A stretch of DNA of 64,000 nucleotides. Origin: a virus. The stretch covers positions 124,001-188,000 of IMG/VR virus record IMGVR_UViG_3300027621_000003; one strand, written 5' to 3'. Below, piece after piece: positions 8,517-15,685 of the stretch. A program made the translations under genes and the position numbers. The notes beneath the pieces were generated by a model. It ran no database searches and had not been told where the DNA came from. It was given only the letters and a program-made list of their open reading frames with translations. Each line of letters begins with the position of its first letter. The stretch's first letter is position 1.

Positions 8517-8586
8517 TGGACACTGTGGGAATCGAACCCATACGTTCTGATTGCAAATCAAACGGTCTGCCGTTGACATCAGGCCC
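8517..8586 (-). tRNA. tRNA-Ala(TGC)
   Basis: Loop TTTGCAA gives TGC; the acceptor has two mismatches but keeps G3:U70, the alanine identity pair. No encoded CCA. Lower confidence because of the irregular acceptor. Confidence 0.65.
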
Positions 8587-8597
8587 TTTTATTTTTG

Positions 8598-8669
8598 CGG
8601 TCCCACCGGGAATCGAACCCGGCACTTTGCCGTGACAGGGCAATATTATAGCCGATTAACTACAGGACC
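8598..8669 (-). tRNA. tRNA-Asp(GTC)
   Basis: Loop CTGTCAC, acceptor GGTCCTG/TGGGACC, discriminator G as expected for Asp; no encoded CCA. Confidence 0.88.
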
Positions 8670-8685
8670 GTAAGTTAGTAAACCC

Positions 8686-8725
8686 GGGCCCAACAAGCCG
8701 TGATAAACACGGAAGGGCCCTTTTT
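8686..8725. ncRNA. GC-rich hairpin between tRNA genes
   Basis: Palindromic GGGCCC arms (8686-8691, 8715-8720) enclose CCGTG/CACGG. On the plus strand it ends in five T, like a terminator; on the tRNA (minus) strand it has no T-run, so it may be an RNA processing or structural element. Confidence 0.45.
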
Positions 8726-8737
8726 AAGATTTACTTT

Positions 8738-8813
8738 TGGAGCGAGAGACCAGGTTCGAACTGGCGACCCTCAGTTTGGTAAACTGATGCTCTACCGACT
8801 GAGCTACTCTCGC
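8738..8813 (-). tRNA. tRNA-Gly(ACC), unusual anticodon
   Basis: Acceptor GCGAGAG/CTCTCGC, discriminator T, CCA encoded. The 7-base loop TTACCAA gives anticodon ACC, which is rare in bacteria. Identity as Gly rests on this anticodon; discriminator U fits bacterial tRNA-Gly. Confidence 0.7.
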
Positions 8814-8818
8814 TTTTG

Positions 8819-8890
8819 AGCGAGTGGGGAGAATCGAACTCCCATATCCAGCTTGGAAGGCTGGAGTAATAGCCTTTATACTACACTCGC
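8819..8890 (-). tRNA. tRNA-Gly(TCC)
   Basis: Stem CCAGC/GCTGG, loop CTTCCAA; acceptor GCGAGTG/CACTCGC, discriminator T, no encoded CCA. Confidence 0.88.
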
Positions 8891-8896
8891 TTTTTT

Positions 8897-8981
8897 CGAG
8901 TCAGAGTAGTCACGGCCACCTCTTATCCTTCTGACTCTTGATGTAAAAGTGGCCAATGTGGCACGACCCAAGTTACATCCA
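8897..8981 (-). ncRNA. Candidate pseudoknotted RNA between tRNA genes
   Basis: Stem A: 8898-8905 with 8930-8937 (GAGTCAGA/TCTGACTC). Stem B: 8940-8946 with 8973-8979 (GATGTAA/TTACATC). Bases 8914-8919 (GGCCAC) in loop A are complementary to 8949-8954 (GTGGCC) in loop B, a kissing or pseudoknot contact. It lies between tRNA-fMet and tRNA-Gly(TCC), comparable in position to the stable non-tRNA RNAs of the T4 tRNA cluster. Function unknown. Confidence 0.5.
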
Positions 8982-8982
8982 T

Positions 8983-9056
8983 TGGTTGCGGACCCGAGAC
9001 TCGAACTCGGAACTATGGGTTATGAGCCCATTATGTTACCATTACACCAACCCGCG
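8983..9056 (-). tRNA. Initiator tRNA-fMet(CAT)
   Basis: 5' CGCGGGT with 3' GTCCGCA leaves C1 opposite A72, and the anticodon stem has three consecutive G:C pairs (GGG/CCC around CTCATAA). Both are initiator hallmarks. Discriminator A, CCA encoded. Confidence 0.88.
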
Positions 9057-9065
9057 ATTTATTTG

Positions 9066-9137
9066 TACTCGGTAGGGGAGTCGAACCCCTCTTTCCAGGA
9101 TGAAAACCTGGCATCCTAACCGATAGATGAACCGAGC
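9066..9137 (-). tRNA. tRNA-Glu(TTC)
   Basis: Stem CCAGG/CCTGG, loop TTTTCAT; acceptor GCTCGGT/ACCGAGT; no encoded CCA. First tRNA of array 1. Confidence 0.9.
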
Positions 9138-9150
9138 AATTATTTTTTTC

Positions 9151-9171
9151 TTACCAATACGTCAAAGAACT
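9151..9171 (-). promoter_or_regulatory. boxA-like antitermination element, array 1
   Basis: On the minus strand it contains GTTCTTTGACGTATTGGTAA, resembling the GTTCTTTGACATATTGG element before Bacteroidota rRNA genes and the E. coli boxA CTCTTTA core. An identical 21-mer precedes array 2 (16088-16108). It lies 14 bases before tRNA-Glu. A TAACTTTG promoter-like box lies near 9205-9212. Confidence 0.6.
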
Positions 9172-9242
9172 TTTTTGTTCTGTTGTCTTATTCAACAACA
9201 ATACAAAGTTAATACATTTTTTTAATACTACCAAACAAACAC

Positions 9243-9269
9243 AAAAAAAACCCATCCTTTCGAGATGGG
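9243..9269 (-). terminator. Attenuator terminator of tRNA array 1
   Basis: Minus-strand ACCCATC / GATGGGT stem (extended by A:U pairs) followed by eight T. The upstream arm (9262-9269) is also perfectly complementary over 8 bases to the end of the leader ORF (9300-9307), so terminator and antiterminator are mutually exclusive. Confidence 0.75.
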
Positions 9270-9295
9270 TTTTTGTAAGATATTTTTTTACAATA

Positions 9296-9364
9296 TTATC
9301 CCATCTCCACTTTGGAAGTATCAGCCTCTGTTGCTGGTGTGCCGAATATGAATATGGTTTTCAT
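9296..9364 (-). CDS. Leader peptide of tRNA array 1 (22 residues)
   Basis: ATG at 9364, TAA at 9296. Residues 8-16 (GTPATEADT) and the last three (EMG) consist only of amino acids whose tRNAs lie downstream on this strand (Gly, Thr, Pro, Ala, Glu, Asp, Met). Both Ile codons are ATA, matching the downstream tRNA-Ile(TAT). Lys, Phe, Ser and Val codons do not match. The final codons GAG ATG GG form segment 1, able to pair with the terminator arm. Upstream lies TTGACA near 9413-9418 and TATATTTA near 9389-9396 as a plausible promoter. No function other than attenuation is suggested. Confidence 0.7.
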   Translation of the reverse strand: MKTIFIFGTPATEADTSKVEMG

Positions 9365-9421
9365 TGAATGTATTATTATTTGATTTCTTATTAAATATAA
9401 TAAACTTTTAAAAAGTGTCAA

Positions 9422-10690
9422 TTAAAACGCCAAAGAATTTACATAACTTACCGATTTTTGTACAGACTTTTCAATTGTTTTAATAATTGAGTCCAAATTT
9501 AACTCGGCAACATTACCAATTGAGATTCTAAACCATCCTTTGTTACTCTTTGAACCAAAATATTCAAACGGAACAATTCCCAACCCACAGGTATTAATTA
9601 AGAACGAAATATACTCTTCTGTGGATGAAAATGAATGAACATAACCCAAGTAAACCGAAATATAAATTCCACCATCAGGTTTTTGGTAATCAACATTATG
9701 ACCTTTGTTTTTCAATTCTTCCAACTTGTCACAGATTTTATCTGATATAAATTCATACGATTTTGTTACATAGTTTATGTGAGAAATGTAATCTTCATAA
9801 TCTACTCTGATGTACGCATCCAATGCTCGTTGTTCAGGTTTTGGTGCCCATGCTCCAATGTGAGACAAAACTTCGGTTATCTTTCCAATAATATCTTTTG
9901 GACCAAACAACCAACCAACACGAACACCAGTTGCGTTTAATGATTTTGAAATACCATCAGCACAAATCAAATAATCTCTGATTTCAGGACATAAAGTTAA
10001 TGGGTGGATAAACAAACCTTCTTTGGTGATGTCAGAATAAATCTGGTCAAAGAACAAATACAATGGTCTTGAACCTACTTGTGTTGACCTGATTTTATTT
10101 TCTCTCACAATCAACTCACAAATACCTTTCAGAACTTCGGGGTCAATTACACGACCTGTTGGATTTTGTGGCGAACAAATGCAAACCAATGATGTTTTAT
10201 CACTTATTCTACCGTCAACATCTTCAACGGTTGGAAAAAATGAATTTTCAGGTGTACATTCAATTTCTTCTTTTTGTGCATTATGTAAAAAACAATAGTG
10301 GTTATTATTCCAAGATGGTACAGGATAAATCACCTCTTCATTCGGATTTACCGTGGCTTTATAAACCGTATAAATCAATGGACGAACTCCACCACCAATT
10401 AAGATTTCTTCAGGTGAATAATCAACATTGAACTGATGTTTAATGTGTTTGGAAACAGATTCCCTTAATTCAAGTTCTCCTTGTGAGTTTGGATAGTTGG
10501 TTAAATCCCACTCGTAAGCATCTTGAATGTGTTTTCTTAATTTTGAGGGTATTGGCCATAGTTTGGAATTAAAGTCACCTATGGTTAGGTTAGATACTGG
10601 TTTTGTTTTAGCAATTTCTTTGATTTGTTGTGAGATTTTAATAATTTCAGAGCCAACAATATTGTTCCCTACATTTGATAATTTTTCCAT
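9422..10690 (-). CDS. Class I/II PLP-dependent aminotransferase
   Basis: 422 residues, full family length. Typical motifs: SPQNPTGRV (substrate/PLP binding), FDQIYSDI (Asp-Tyr pair), and ADGISKSLNATGVRVGW with the PLP Schiff-base Lys in SKS. It would transfer an amino group between an amino acid and a 2-oxo acid; substrate cannot be read. Start at 10690, since the upstream in-frame start is a TTG inside the TACTTTTG promoter box. Metabolic genes of this kind are uncommon in phages. Confidence 0.9.
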   Translation of the reverse strand: MEKLSNVGNNIVGSEIIKISQQIKEIAKTKPVSNLTIGDFNSKLWPIPSKLRKHIQDAYEWDLTNYPNSQGELELRESVSKHIKHQFNVDYSPEEILIGGGVRPLIYTVYKATVNPNEEVIYPVPSWNNNHYCFLHNAQKEEIECTPENSFFPTVEDVDGRISDKTSLVCICSPQNPTGRVIDPEVLKGICELIVRENKIRSTQVGSRPLYLFFDQIYSDITKEGLFIHPLTLCPEIRDYLICADGISKSLNATGVRVGWLFGPKDIIGKITEVLSHIGAWAPKPEQRALDAYIRVDYEDYISHINYVTKSYEFISDKICDKLEELKNKGHNVDYQKPDGGIYISVYLGYVHSFSSTEEYISFLINTCGLGIVPFEYFGSKSNKGWFRISIGNVAELNLDSIIKTIEKSVQKSVSYVNSLAF

Positions 10691-10718
10691 TATCAAAAGT
10701 ATAAGACACTAATAAGAA

Positions 10719-12278
10719 TTATTCAAATATTTTACTATAAAATTTGTCAAAGTTTGGTCCTTTAACCAAACCACTTTTTCCTTGTCTGGCACTAATACCT
10801 GCCATATTTGACGCCGAAAAGAAACTACTATATTGACCAGGACCACTTCTTCTACCTATTTGAGTTAAAAATTCGTTCTTATTACCGACCTTACCTTCAG
10901 GAATGTTTTTAAGATATTCCATAAATGCTTTGGTTAACGCACCTTTACCTGTGAAGGTGTATTTTGACCTGGTATAAGTCTTAGACTTTGTTGGTGGATA
11001 CCTATCTAACAAGAATTCATCTTCACTAAGTTCTTTGTATATTGTATAATAAAATTCTTTATACAAATTATCTAATAAATTACTAGTTCTTCTTAAAACG
11101 TGTTCAGGGTCACTCTGTCTATCCTCATCCAATATTAAAGTTTTAGTATAGGTTGATTTTTTAACAATATTTTGGTCCGTATTATATGGTATTATCTCAG
11201 CGTCAAATCTAACGATGTGTTTTCCTATCATTACTTGAGTATTATAAACCTTAAAATAACAATCAATAACGCCATCTTCACTATAAGAAGTTTTTCCTTC
11301 TTTATCAATTTCTACAACCTCCCAAGGCGTACTAATTCTAATACTCGTATTATCTCTATCACTATCTTCAACGCTTGGTCTTCCAATATAAAACTTTAAT
11401 TTCCCACCTTTGAATTGGTATATCTCATTGTGGCTTGTAGTAACTTTTGGTATTATTTTATAAATAACATCCAAGACATCTTCTTTAGGGAATGATGTTT
11501 TATAGTCATTAACCATTGAATTATACGCATCTTTTGGCATATGAGCCAATACTGATTCTTTTTCTCTTGATGTCAATCTTTCGTCAGTTGAATCGTACCA
11601 AATTGAATCTGAATCAAATTTTCCATTCTTTGGTGCGTGAATGGCCATTTTGTAAAATTTATTATCCCTGTCAACATTTTTTAATATTAAATAATACAAG
11701 TTTCCATTTGAACTATATTGATTGAAATACGATGGATTACCTTTCATTGTTGTACACCATCTTGTACCTGAACCATAATAACAAGATGCGGTAAATGATT
11801 TTGGTTTTATAACCAACAACGTATCGTTTTCAAAAATTTTATCTATTTCTTTCTTGGCTAATTTTTCTGTCTGTTTGGTCTCAACGTCAGTTTTAATCTT
11901 TTGAGCTTCATTGAAAAAATCTTGTATATTTGTACTGTATTGTCTAAACTCAGGATATTTGAATTTTGATTTGTGTTTTTCAAATGTATCTAAAGAAGCA
12001 ACAATCTTGTCAATTTCACTCCTCATTCTAAATATTAGAGTTCTTGCTCTGTCTTTGTCTAAAGGCTCAGCTTCACCTGAATAATAATTTACGGTATAAT
12101 AATAATCCAAAATATCATTAAGATATTTGTAATTAGTCTCTTTTATAAAAGGTTCACCAATTAAAAAATCATACGCAGACGCATCATCCATGTAAGTGGA
12201 TATCATCTTTCTTTCACCATCAATACTTTTTTGGAATTTCTTAAATGAGTCTTCCTTACGACCTTCAAATAAAATCAT
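10719..12278 (-). CDS. WCTA-motif protein with ILFE tag
   Basis: 519 residues, paralogue of 625-2418. The core ASCYYGSGTRWCTT is at about residues 165-178, followed by FNQYSSNGNLYYLIL. The N-terminus MILFEGRKEDSFKK matches the paralogue's FLQEGKKEDS. The C-terminus is different and ends in a basic Gly/Ser region. A TATTTAT box at 12283-12289 lies 4 bases before the ATG. Function unknown. Confidence 0.75.
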   Translation of the reverse strand: MILFEGRKEDSFKKFQKSIDGERKMISTYMDDASAYDFLIGEPFIKETNYKYLNDILDYYYTVNYYSGEAEPLDKDRARTLIFRMRSEIDKIVASLDTFEKHKSKFKYPEFRQYSTNIQDFFNEAQKIKTDVETKQTEKLAKKEIDKIFENDTLLVIKPKSFTASCYYGSGTRWCTTMKGNPSYFNQYSSNGNLYYLILKNVDRDNKFYKMAIHAPKNGKFDSDSIWYDSTDERLTSREKESVLAHMPKDAYNSMVNDYKTSFPKEDVLDVIYKIIPKVTTSHNEIYQFKGGKLKFYIGRPSVEDSDRDNTSIRISTPWEVVEIDKEGKTSYSEDGVIDCYFKVYNTQVMIGKHIVRFDAEIIPYNTDQNIVKKSTYTKTLILDEDRQSDPEHVLRRTSNLLDNLYKEFYYTIYKELSEDEFLLDRYPPTKSKTYTRSKYTFTGKGALTKAFMEYLKNIPEGKVGNKNEFLTQIGRRSGPGQYSSFFSASNMAGISARQGKSGLVKGPNFDKFYSKIFE

Positions 12279-12308
12279 ATATATAAATACTCACAATTAT
12301 GTATTTGT

Positions 12309-12380
12309 AGCGAGGGAGGGAATTGAACCCCCCACCTCAGGGTTATGAATCCTGCGCTCTAACCGACTGAGCTACCTCGC
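12309..12380 (-). tRNA. tRNA-Met(CAT)
   Basis: Loop TTCATAA, acceptor GCGAGG/CCTCGC, discriminator T, no encoded CCA. It follows the gene at 12386 and is probably processed from that transcript. Elongator Met or Ile2. Confidence 0.8.
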
Positions 12381-12385
12381 CATGA

Positions 12386-12997
12386 TTATTCTATGGTTTC
12401 ACCATCCAATGTATAAATCATACATGAGGATGATTTCCCTGAATTATCCAAACAATCTTCAATTTCTAATGGTTGTCCTTTAAAAAAGACTTGACCGATA
12501 AAATCATAATCACCTTCTGGTGTTCCTATTGAACCTGATGAGTACGTAAAATCTGTCGGAGTTGGTACTGTGTCAGACTCAAGTGAAAATTTAAACATTC
12601 CACCTTTGTTTTCATCAATACTCAAATAGACATTTGTTGGTCCTTCTTTTTGAGGAAACGCATTATACTCTCTGTACTCATACTTTTCTTCAAAATCTTC
12701 AATTGTTTCGTATAAGTCGGCGGTTTCATCAATACCAAACTCTAATACTTTATTTTCTTCTTCATCAAGAAGTTCAAAGTGCATTGTACCATTGTCAAAC
12801 GCTTCGGTTTTGTGAAAGATTTCACCGTCCCAAAAATCAAGGTCCAAAAGTTCATCTAAATCAAAACGGATTTCATGAAGTTCAGAAAAACCTTCCTCTT
12901 CCATTTTATCTTTAATAATTTGTATTTGTTCGTCAGTTAGAGATTTGCAGACTGCCTCAAAAGACCATCCATAAGTGTTAAGTGTGTATTTAGCCAT
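12386..12997 (-). CDS. Hypothetical acidic protein
   Basis: 203 residues, strongly acidic (many DE clusters), no recognised domain. Host-type box TATATTTG at 13002-13009, 4 bases before the ATG, puts it in the host-promoter class. No tag. Confidence 0.7.
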   Translation of the reverse strand: MAKYTLNTYGWSFEAVCKSLTDEQIQIIKDKMEEEGFSELHEIRFDLDELLDLDFWDGEIFHKTEAFDNGTMHFELLDEEENKVLEFGIDETADLYETIEDFEEKYEYREYNAFPQKEGPTNVYLSIDENKGGMFKFSLESDTVPTPTDFTYSSGSIGTPEGDYDFIGQVFFKGQPLEIEDCLDNSGKSSSCMIYTLDGETIE

Positions 12998-13032
12998 ACG
13001 GCAAATATAAATTATAAACCGTGATTCGTCAA

Positions 13033-13470
13033 TTATTTTAAGAATCTTAATTTGTATAATGTTGAGTAAATCAATTCTTGAACTCCATCAATTTGATTTT
13101 GAATATAAGATTCTTTAACCGATGTCCTATTTTTTTCAATATTTTCATCTAATTCTTTAAAATAAGCTATTACTTGTTCTGTTGATTTGTAATCAACTGT
13201 TTTAATTGTTTTATAACCAGTAATTATTTCGTATTTTCCTTGATAACTTTCAACAATATTATCAACTAACCCATCAATTCCATCATAATATTCTTGTAAA
13301 GCTTTATGTTCAGAAAATGATGATTGTGATTTTGTCTGCCAATGAAAGATATGTACTTGAGACTGTGAATGTAATAATGTTGCAATCATATCAACCACAT
13401 CGGCAGTTTCAGTTGCAGGATTTGATTTTGATGATAAACCATTTAAAAGGTCTCTTTTTGTAATTTCCAT
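13033..13470 (-). CDS. Dps/ferritin-like phage protein (DUF5856-like)
   Basis: 145 residues. The segment QSQVHIFHWQTKSQSSFSEH followed by ALQEYYDGIDGLVDNIVE matches the HxxHW helix and ExxD helix of Dps-like/DUF5856 proteins. It may bind iron or DNA; catalytic role uncertain. A TATTTAT box at 13475-13481 lies 4 bases before the ATG, so a virion or late role is possible. Confidence 0.7.
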   Translation of the reverse strand: MEITKRDLLNGLSSKSNPATETADVVDMIATLLHSQSQVHIFHWQTKSQSSFSEHKALQEYYDGIDGLVDNIVESYQGKYEIITGYKTIKTVDYKSTEQVIAYFKELDENIEKNRTSVKESYIQNQIDGVQELIYSTLYKLRFLK

Positions 13471-13491
13471 ATCAATAAATATACTGATGTG

Positions 13492-14175
13492 TTAATATGT
13501 CTTAAACTTCATTTCTTTGATAACACAATTTCCAATTTTTTTATGTCCTGATGGTGCCATATGACAAAGTCCATCCCAACAATCCGATTTTGTAATCACA
13601 CGAGTATTAATCACTTTTCCACCAACAATTTTTTTTATCAATTCATTCTGAAATTTGGAATACTTAACTCTGTAGTTTGGATTTTCTGGTGTGTTGATGC
13701 AAATTAATGGGTCAAATCCGGTAATTACAACTGGTTTAACACCTTTGGAATTACAAATGTTTACAATTTTTTGAATGTTCTTTACTGCGCTTTCAATGGT
13801 GATTTTGCTGTTATACATATCATTGGCACCTCCATAGATAAAACAATAATCTAAACCATTGTGAATAGATTCTTTTGCTCTTTCTAACATCCAACCTGTG
13901 GTTTTTCCACCAACAGATATGTTATTCATTCTCATTTTTGTTTTGTTGGATAGAGTATATTGCCAACCATTAGGATTTGATGTGTGAGAATCACCAATAA
14001 AAAGAACGTATTTTCCTTTTACATCCACAATTGTGTCTTGTGGTTTAATTTTTACCGTATCAATTTTAACGGTATCTTCAATTTGTTTATTGTTACCCCA
14101 AACTTTCCAACTTGTTATGAATCCTAAAATTGCTATAACAATGACCAAAATAATTGCTTTTACTAAATTTTTCAT
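13492..14175 (-). CDS. SGNH/GDSL-family hydrolase, membrane-anchored
   Basis: 227 residues. An N-terminal hydrophobic anchor (about 5-25), then the block I motif FIGDSHTS (nucleophile Ser), GGAND (block III Asn), and HMAPSGHK (block V with catalytic His). It probably de-esterifies an envelope polysaccharide or lipid in the periplasm. Downstream of the tRNA-Phe and RNA cluster. Confidence 0.85.
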   Translation of the reverse strand: MKNLVKAIILVIVIAILGFITSWKVWGNNKQIEDTVKIDTVKIKPQDTIVDVKGKYVLFIGDSHTSNPNGWQYTLSNKTKMRMNNISVGGKTTGWMLERAKESIHNGLDYCFIYGGANDMYNSKITIESAVKNIQKIVNICNSKGVKPVVITGFDPLICINTPENPNYRVKYSKFQNELIKKIVGGKVINTRVITKSDCWDGLCHMAPSGHKKIGNCVIKEMKFKTY

Positions 14176-14189
14176 ATTTTTTATTAAAA

Positions 14190-14275
14190 AACACTCTCAA
14201 GCTCTCTACTCCCAGTTCCGAGGAATTGTATCTTACTTAGCCCGTCTCACCACTGTGTGGGTACTTGAGTTTATG
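14190..14275 (-). ncRNA. Candidate structured RNA closed by CTCAAG/CTTGAG
   Basis: On the minus strand CTCAAG ... CTTGAG closes about 75 bases containing CCCAC/GTGGTG and TTCC/GGAA hairpin elements, and is followed by a T-run (AGTGTTTTTT), so it probably doubles as the 3' end of the tRNA-Phe transcript. Confidence 0.45.
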
Positions 14276-14281
14276 TTTTTG

Positions 14282-14359
14282 TAGTCAGGACAGGATTCGA
14301 ACCTGTAACACCGGTTTGACCACTTACGTGGTTGCGTCTATCCATTCCGCCACCTGACT
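14282..14359 (-). tRNA. tRNA-like RNA without a usable anticodon loop
   Basis: Acceptor AGTCAGG/CCTGACT, a Leu-type D arm (GGCGGAATGGATAGACGC) and a good T arm (CAGG TTCGAAT CCTG) are intact. The anticodon arm region instead folds as ACCAC-GTAA-GTGGT, a 5-bp stem with a GNRA tetraloop. No 7-base loop with T33 can be drawn. Discriminator A, no CCA. Either a decayed tRNA-Leu or a tRNA-shaped RNA with another role. Confidence 0.6.
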
Positions 14360-14360
14360 A

Positions 14361-14436
14361 TAGTTGTCAGTCTCTCCTGACCGTCACCCCCACTCCGAAG
14401 GTATGAGCCTTCATATGTGATGCTGGGTTAGCTTTG
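14361..14436 (-). ncRNA. Candidate structured RNA between tRNA-Phe and the tRNA-like gene
   Basis: Minus strand contains GAAGG/CCTTC and GTCAG/CTGAC hairpins and complementary CCCA/TGGG and TCAC/GTGA segments. Spacing between tRNA genes is too large for simple processing. No family recognised. Confidence 0.4.
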
Positions 14437-14510
14437 TGGTGTGAACGGGAATCGAACCACGTGGCACGTAGGGTTTCAATCTACTGCTCTACCTGCTGAG
14501 CTACCACACC
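14437..14510 (-). tRNA. tRNA-Phe(GAA)
   Basis: Loop TTGAAAC, acceptor GGTGTGG/TCACACC, discriminator A, no encoded CCA; A:C mismatch at the base of the loop. It has its own TAACTTTG promoter box about 15 bases upstream. Confidence 0.85.
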
Positions 14511-14537
14511 ATTATTGTTATACAAAGTTAAAATATA

Positions 14538-15014
14538 TTATCCAATTTTCCAAGCTCCAATTATGTGTTTTTTTATTTTTTTACCGTCCTCAGGGTTACC
14601 AATAACAACACCATCTTTAATGGTAAATGCGTGACCTTTAACAACCACCATGTAAGAACCAACAGGATATTTTTTAATGAACGAAAATGTTGTTGTTGCT
14701 CTTAATTTTTTAACACCTTTAACTACAACATAATACAACATGGTATTGTGTTCCTCAGAAATAATTTGAACGTCTTTACCGTTAATTTGTTTACCATTCT
14801 TTGATAACAAATTCATGCCAGTACCAAGTAAAAAAGTACCTTTACCATTTTTTCTCTTGAAAGTTTCTTTAACAAATTGGTGGGCGGAATCATAGTCCAT
14901 ATCCGCGGCTGATGCAATTGCCCTAACAACACAATCGTTTTTTTCAGATTTGGCAATTTTTGATTCAGTATATCCTTTGATTGCGTTTGAAGATGATATA
15001 AACCCCTTTTCCAT
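14538..15014 (-). CDS. Cysteine-protease-like (C39/papain-fold) phage protein
   Basis: 158 residues. NDCVVRAIASAADMDYDSAH places a Cys at a helix start, and VKGHAFTIKDGVVIG places a His then Asp-bearing strand, as in C39/papain-like folds common in phages. Activity is inferred only. The ATG at 15014 is set by the host-type box TATATTTG (15019-15026), 4 bases upstream. Confidence 0.65.
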   Translation of the reverse strand: MEKGFISSSNAIKGYTESKIAKSEKNDCVVRAIASAADMDYDSAHQFVKETFKRKNGKGTFLLGTGMNLLSKNGKQINGKDVQIISEEHNTMLYYVVVKGVKKLRATTTFSFIKKYPVGSYMVVVKGHAFTIKDGVVIGNPEDGKKIKKHIIGAWKIG

Positions 15015-15060
15015 ACTACAAATATACAACAGGTATTTGACATTACAAAAAAATATTTTG

Positions 15061-15133
15061 CTCCCCGGATAGGATTTGAACCTATGACCTATCGCTTAAC
15101 AGGCGAGTGCTCTAACCACTGAGCTACCGAGGA
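15061..15133 (-). tRNA. tRNA-Asn(GTT)
   Basis: Loop CTGTTAA, acceptor TCCTCGG/CCGGGGA, discriminator G. Last tRNA of array 2. Confidence 0.88.
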
Positions 15134-15139
15134 ATGTTG

Positions 15140-15221
15140 TACCAAAGGTGGGAGTCGAACCCACACGTCTTTAAGACATTAGTTTCTAAGACTAATGCGG
15201 CTACCGTTACGCCACTTTGGT
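15140..15221 (-). tRNA. tRNA-Leu(TAG)
   Basis: Class II with variable arm; stem TTAGT/ACTAA, loop CTTAGAA; acceptor ACCAAAG/CTTTGGT. Confidence 0.9.
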
Positions 15222-15227
15222 ATTTTG

Positions 15228-15298
15228 CGCAAGTGGAAGGACTCGAACCCTCGCCAAAAGTTTTGGAGACCTTTATGCTACCATTACACCACACTTAC
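15228..15298 (-). tRNA. tRNA-Trp(CCA)
   Basis: Loop CTCCAAA, acceptor GTAAGTG/CACTTGC, discriminator G. Confidence 0.88.
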
Positions 15299-15305
15299 GT
15301 ATTTG

Positions 15306-15380
15306 TGATTCCTGAGGGACTCGAACCCCCACATCTTCTCGTCCGTAGCGAGATGTTTTATCCAATTAAACTAAGGAACC
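15306..15380 (-). tRNA. tRNA-Arg(ACG)
   Basis: Stem TCTCG/CGAGA, loop CTACGGA; acceptor GGTTCCT/AGGAATC. Needs A34 to inosine editing by host TadA to read CGC/CGA. Confidence 0.9.
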
Positions 15381-15383
15381 ATT

Positions 15384-15458
15384 TGGGGTGACTGATGGGA
15401 TTCGAACCCACGACACTCGGCACCACAAGCCGATGCTCTACCACTGAACTACAGTCAC
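15384..15458 (-). tRNA. tRNA-His(GTG)
   Basis: Stem TCGGC/GCCGA, loop TTGTGGT; acceptor GTGACTG/CAGTCAC, discriminator C, CCA encoded. The base before position 1 is T rather than the usual encoded G-1. Confidence 0.9.
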
Positions 15459-15460
15459 AG

Positions 15461-15534
15461 AGTCCATAGTTGGAATCGAACCAACGAATAACAGTTTTGC
15501 AGACTGTCCCTTTGAACCGCTCAGGCATATGGAC
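15461..15534 (-). tRNA. tRNA-Cys(GCA)
   Basis: Stem ACAGT/ACTGT, loop CTGCAAA; acceptor GTCCATA/TATGGAC, discriminator T as usual for Cys. Confidence 0.9.
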
Positions 15535-15542
15535 TTATATTC

Positions 15543-15589
15543 TATAATCCTCCAAATCTAGTAAAAAAAGTGAGTTTTGGAGGATTATA
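15543..15589. repeat. 14-bp perfect inverted repeat inside tRNA array 2
   Basis: TATAATCCTCCAAA (15543-15556) pairs with TTTGGAGGATTATA (15576-15589), 19-base loop; lies between tRNA-Tyr and tRNA-Cys. No T-run on the tRNA strand, so a processing or stability hairpin is more likely than a terminator. Confidence 0.7.
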
Positions 15590-15596
15590 AGTTTTG

Positions 15597-15678
15597 TGCC
15601 AGCAGTAGGACTCGAACCTACGAACTCAAATGAGAGCGGGTTTACAATCCGCCGCAATTGCCGCTATGCGATACTGGC
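15597..15678 (-). tRNA. tRNA-Tyr(GTA)
   Basis: Class II with variable arm; loop TTGTAAA; acceptor GCCAGTA/TGCTGGC, discriminator A. Confidence 0.9.
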
Positions 15679-15685
15679 ATTTTTG

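Noticed and set aside
8517-8586. tRNA-Cys(GCA) reading of this gene
   Set aside because: The shifted loop breaks the anticodon stem; TGC keeps a full stem, and G3:U70 points to Ala.
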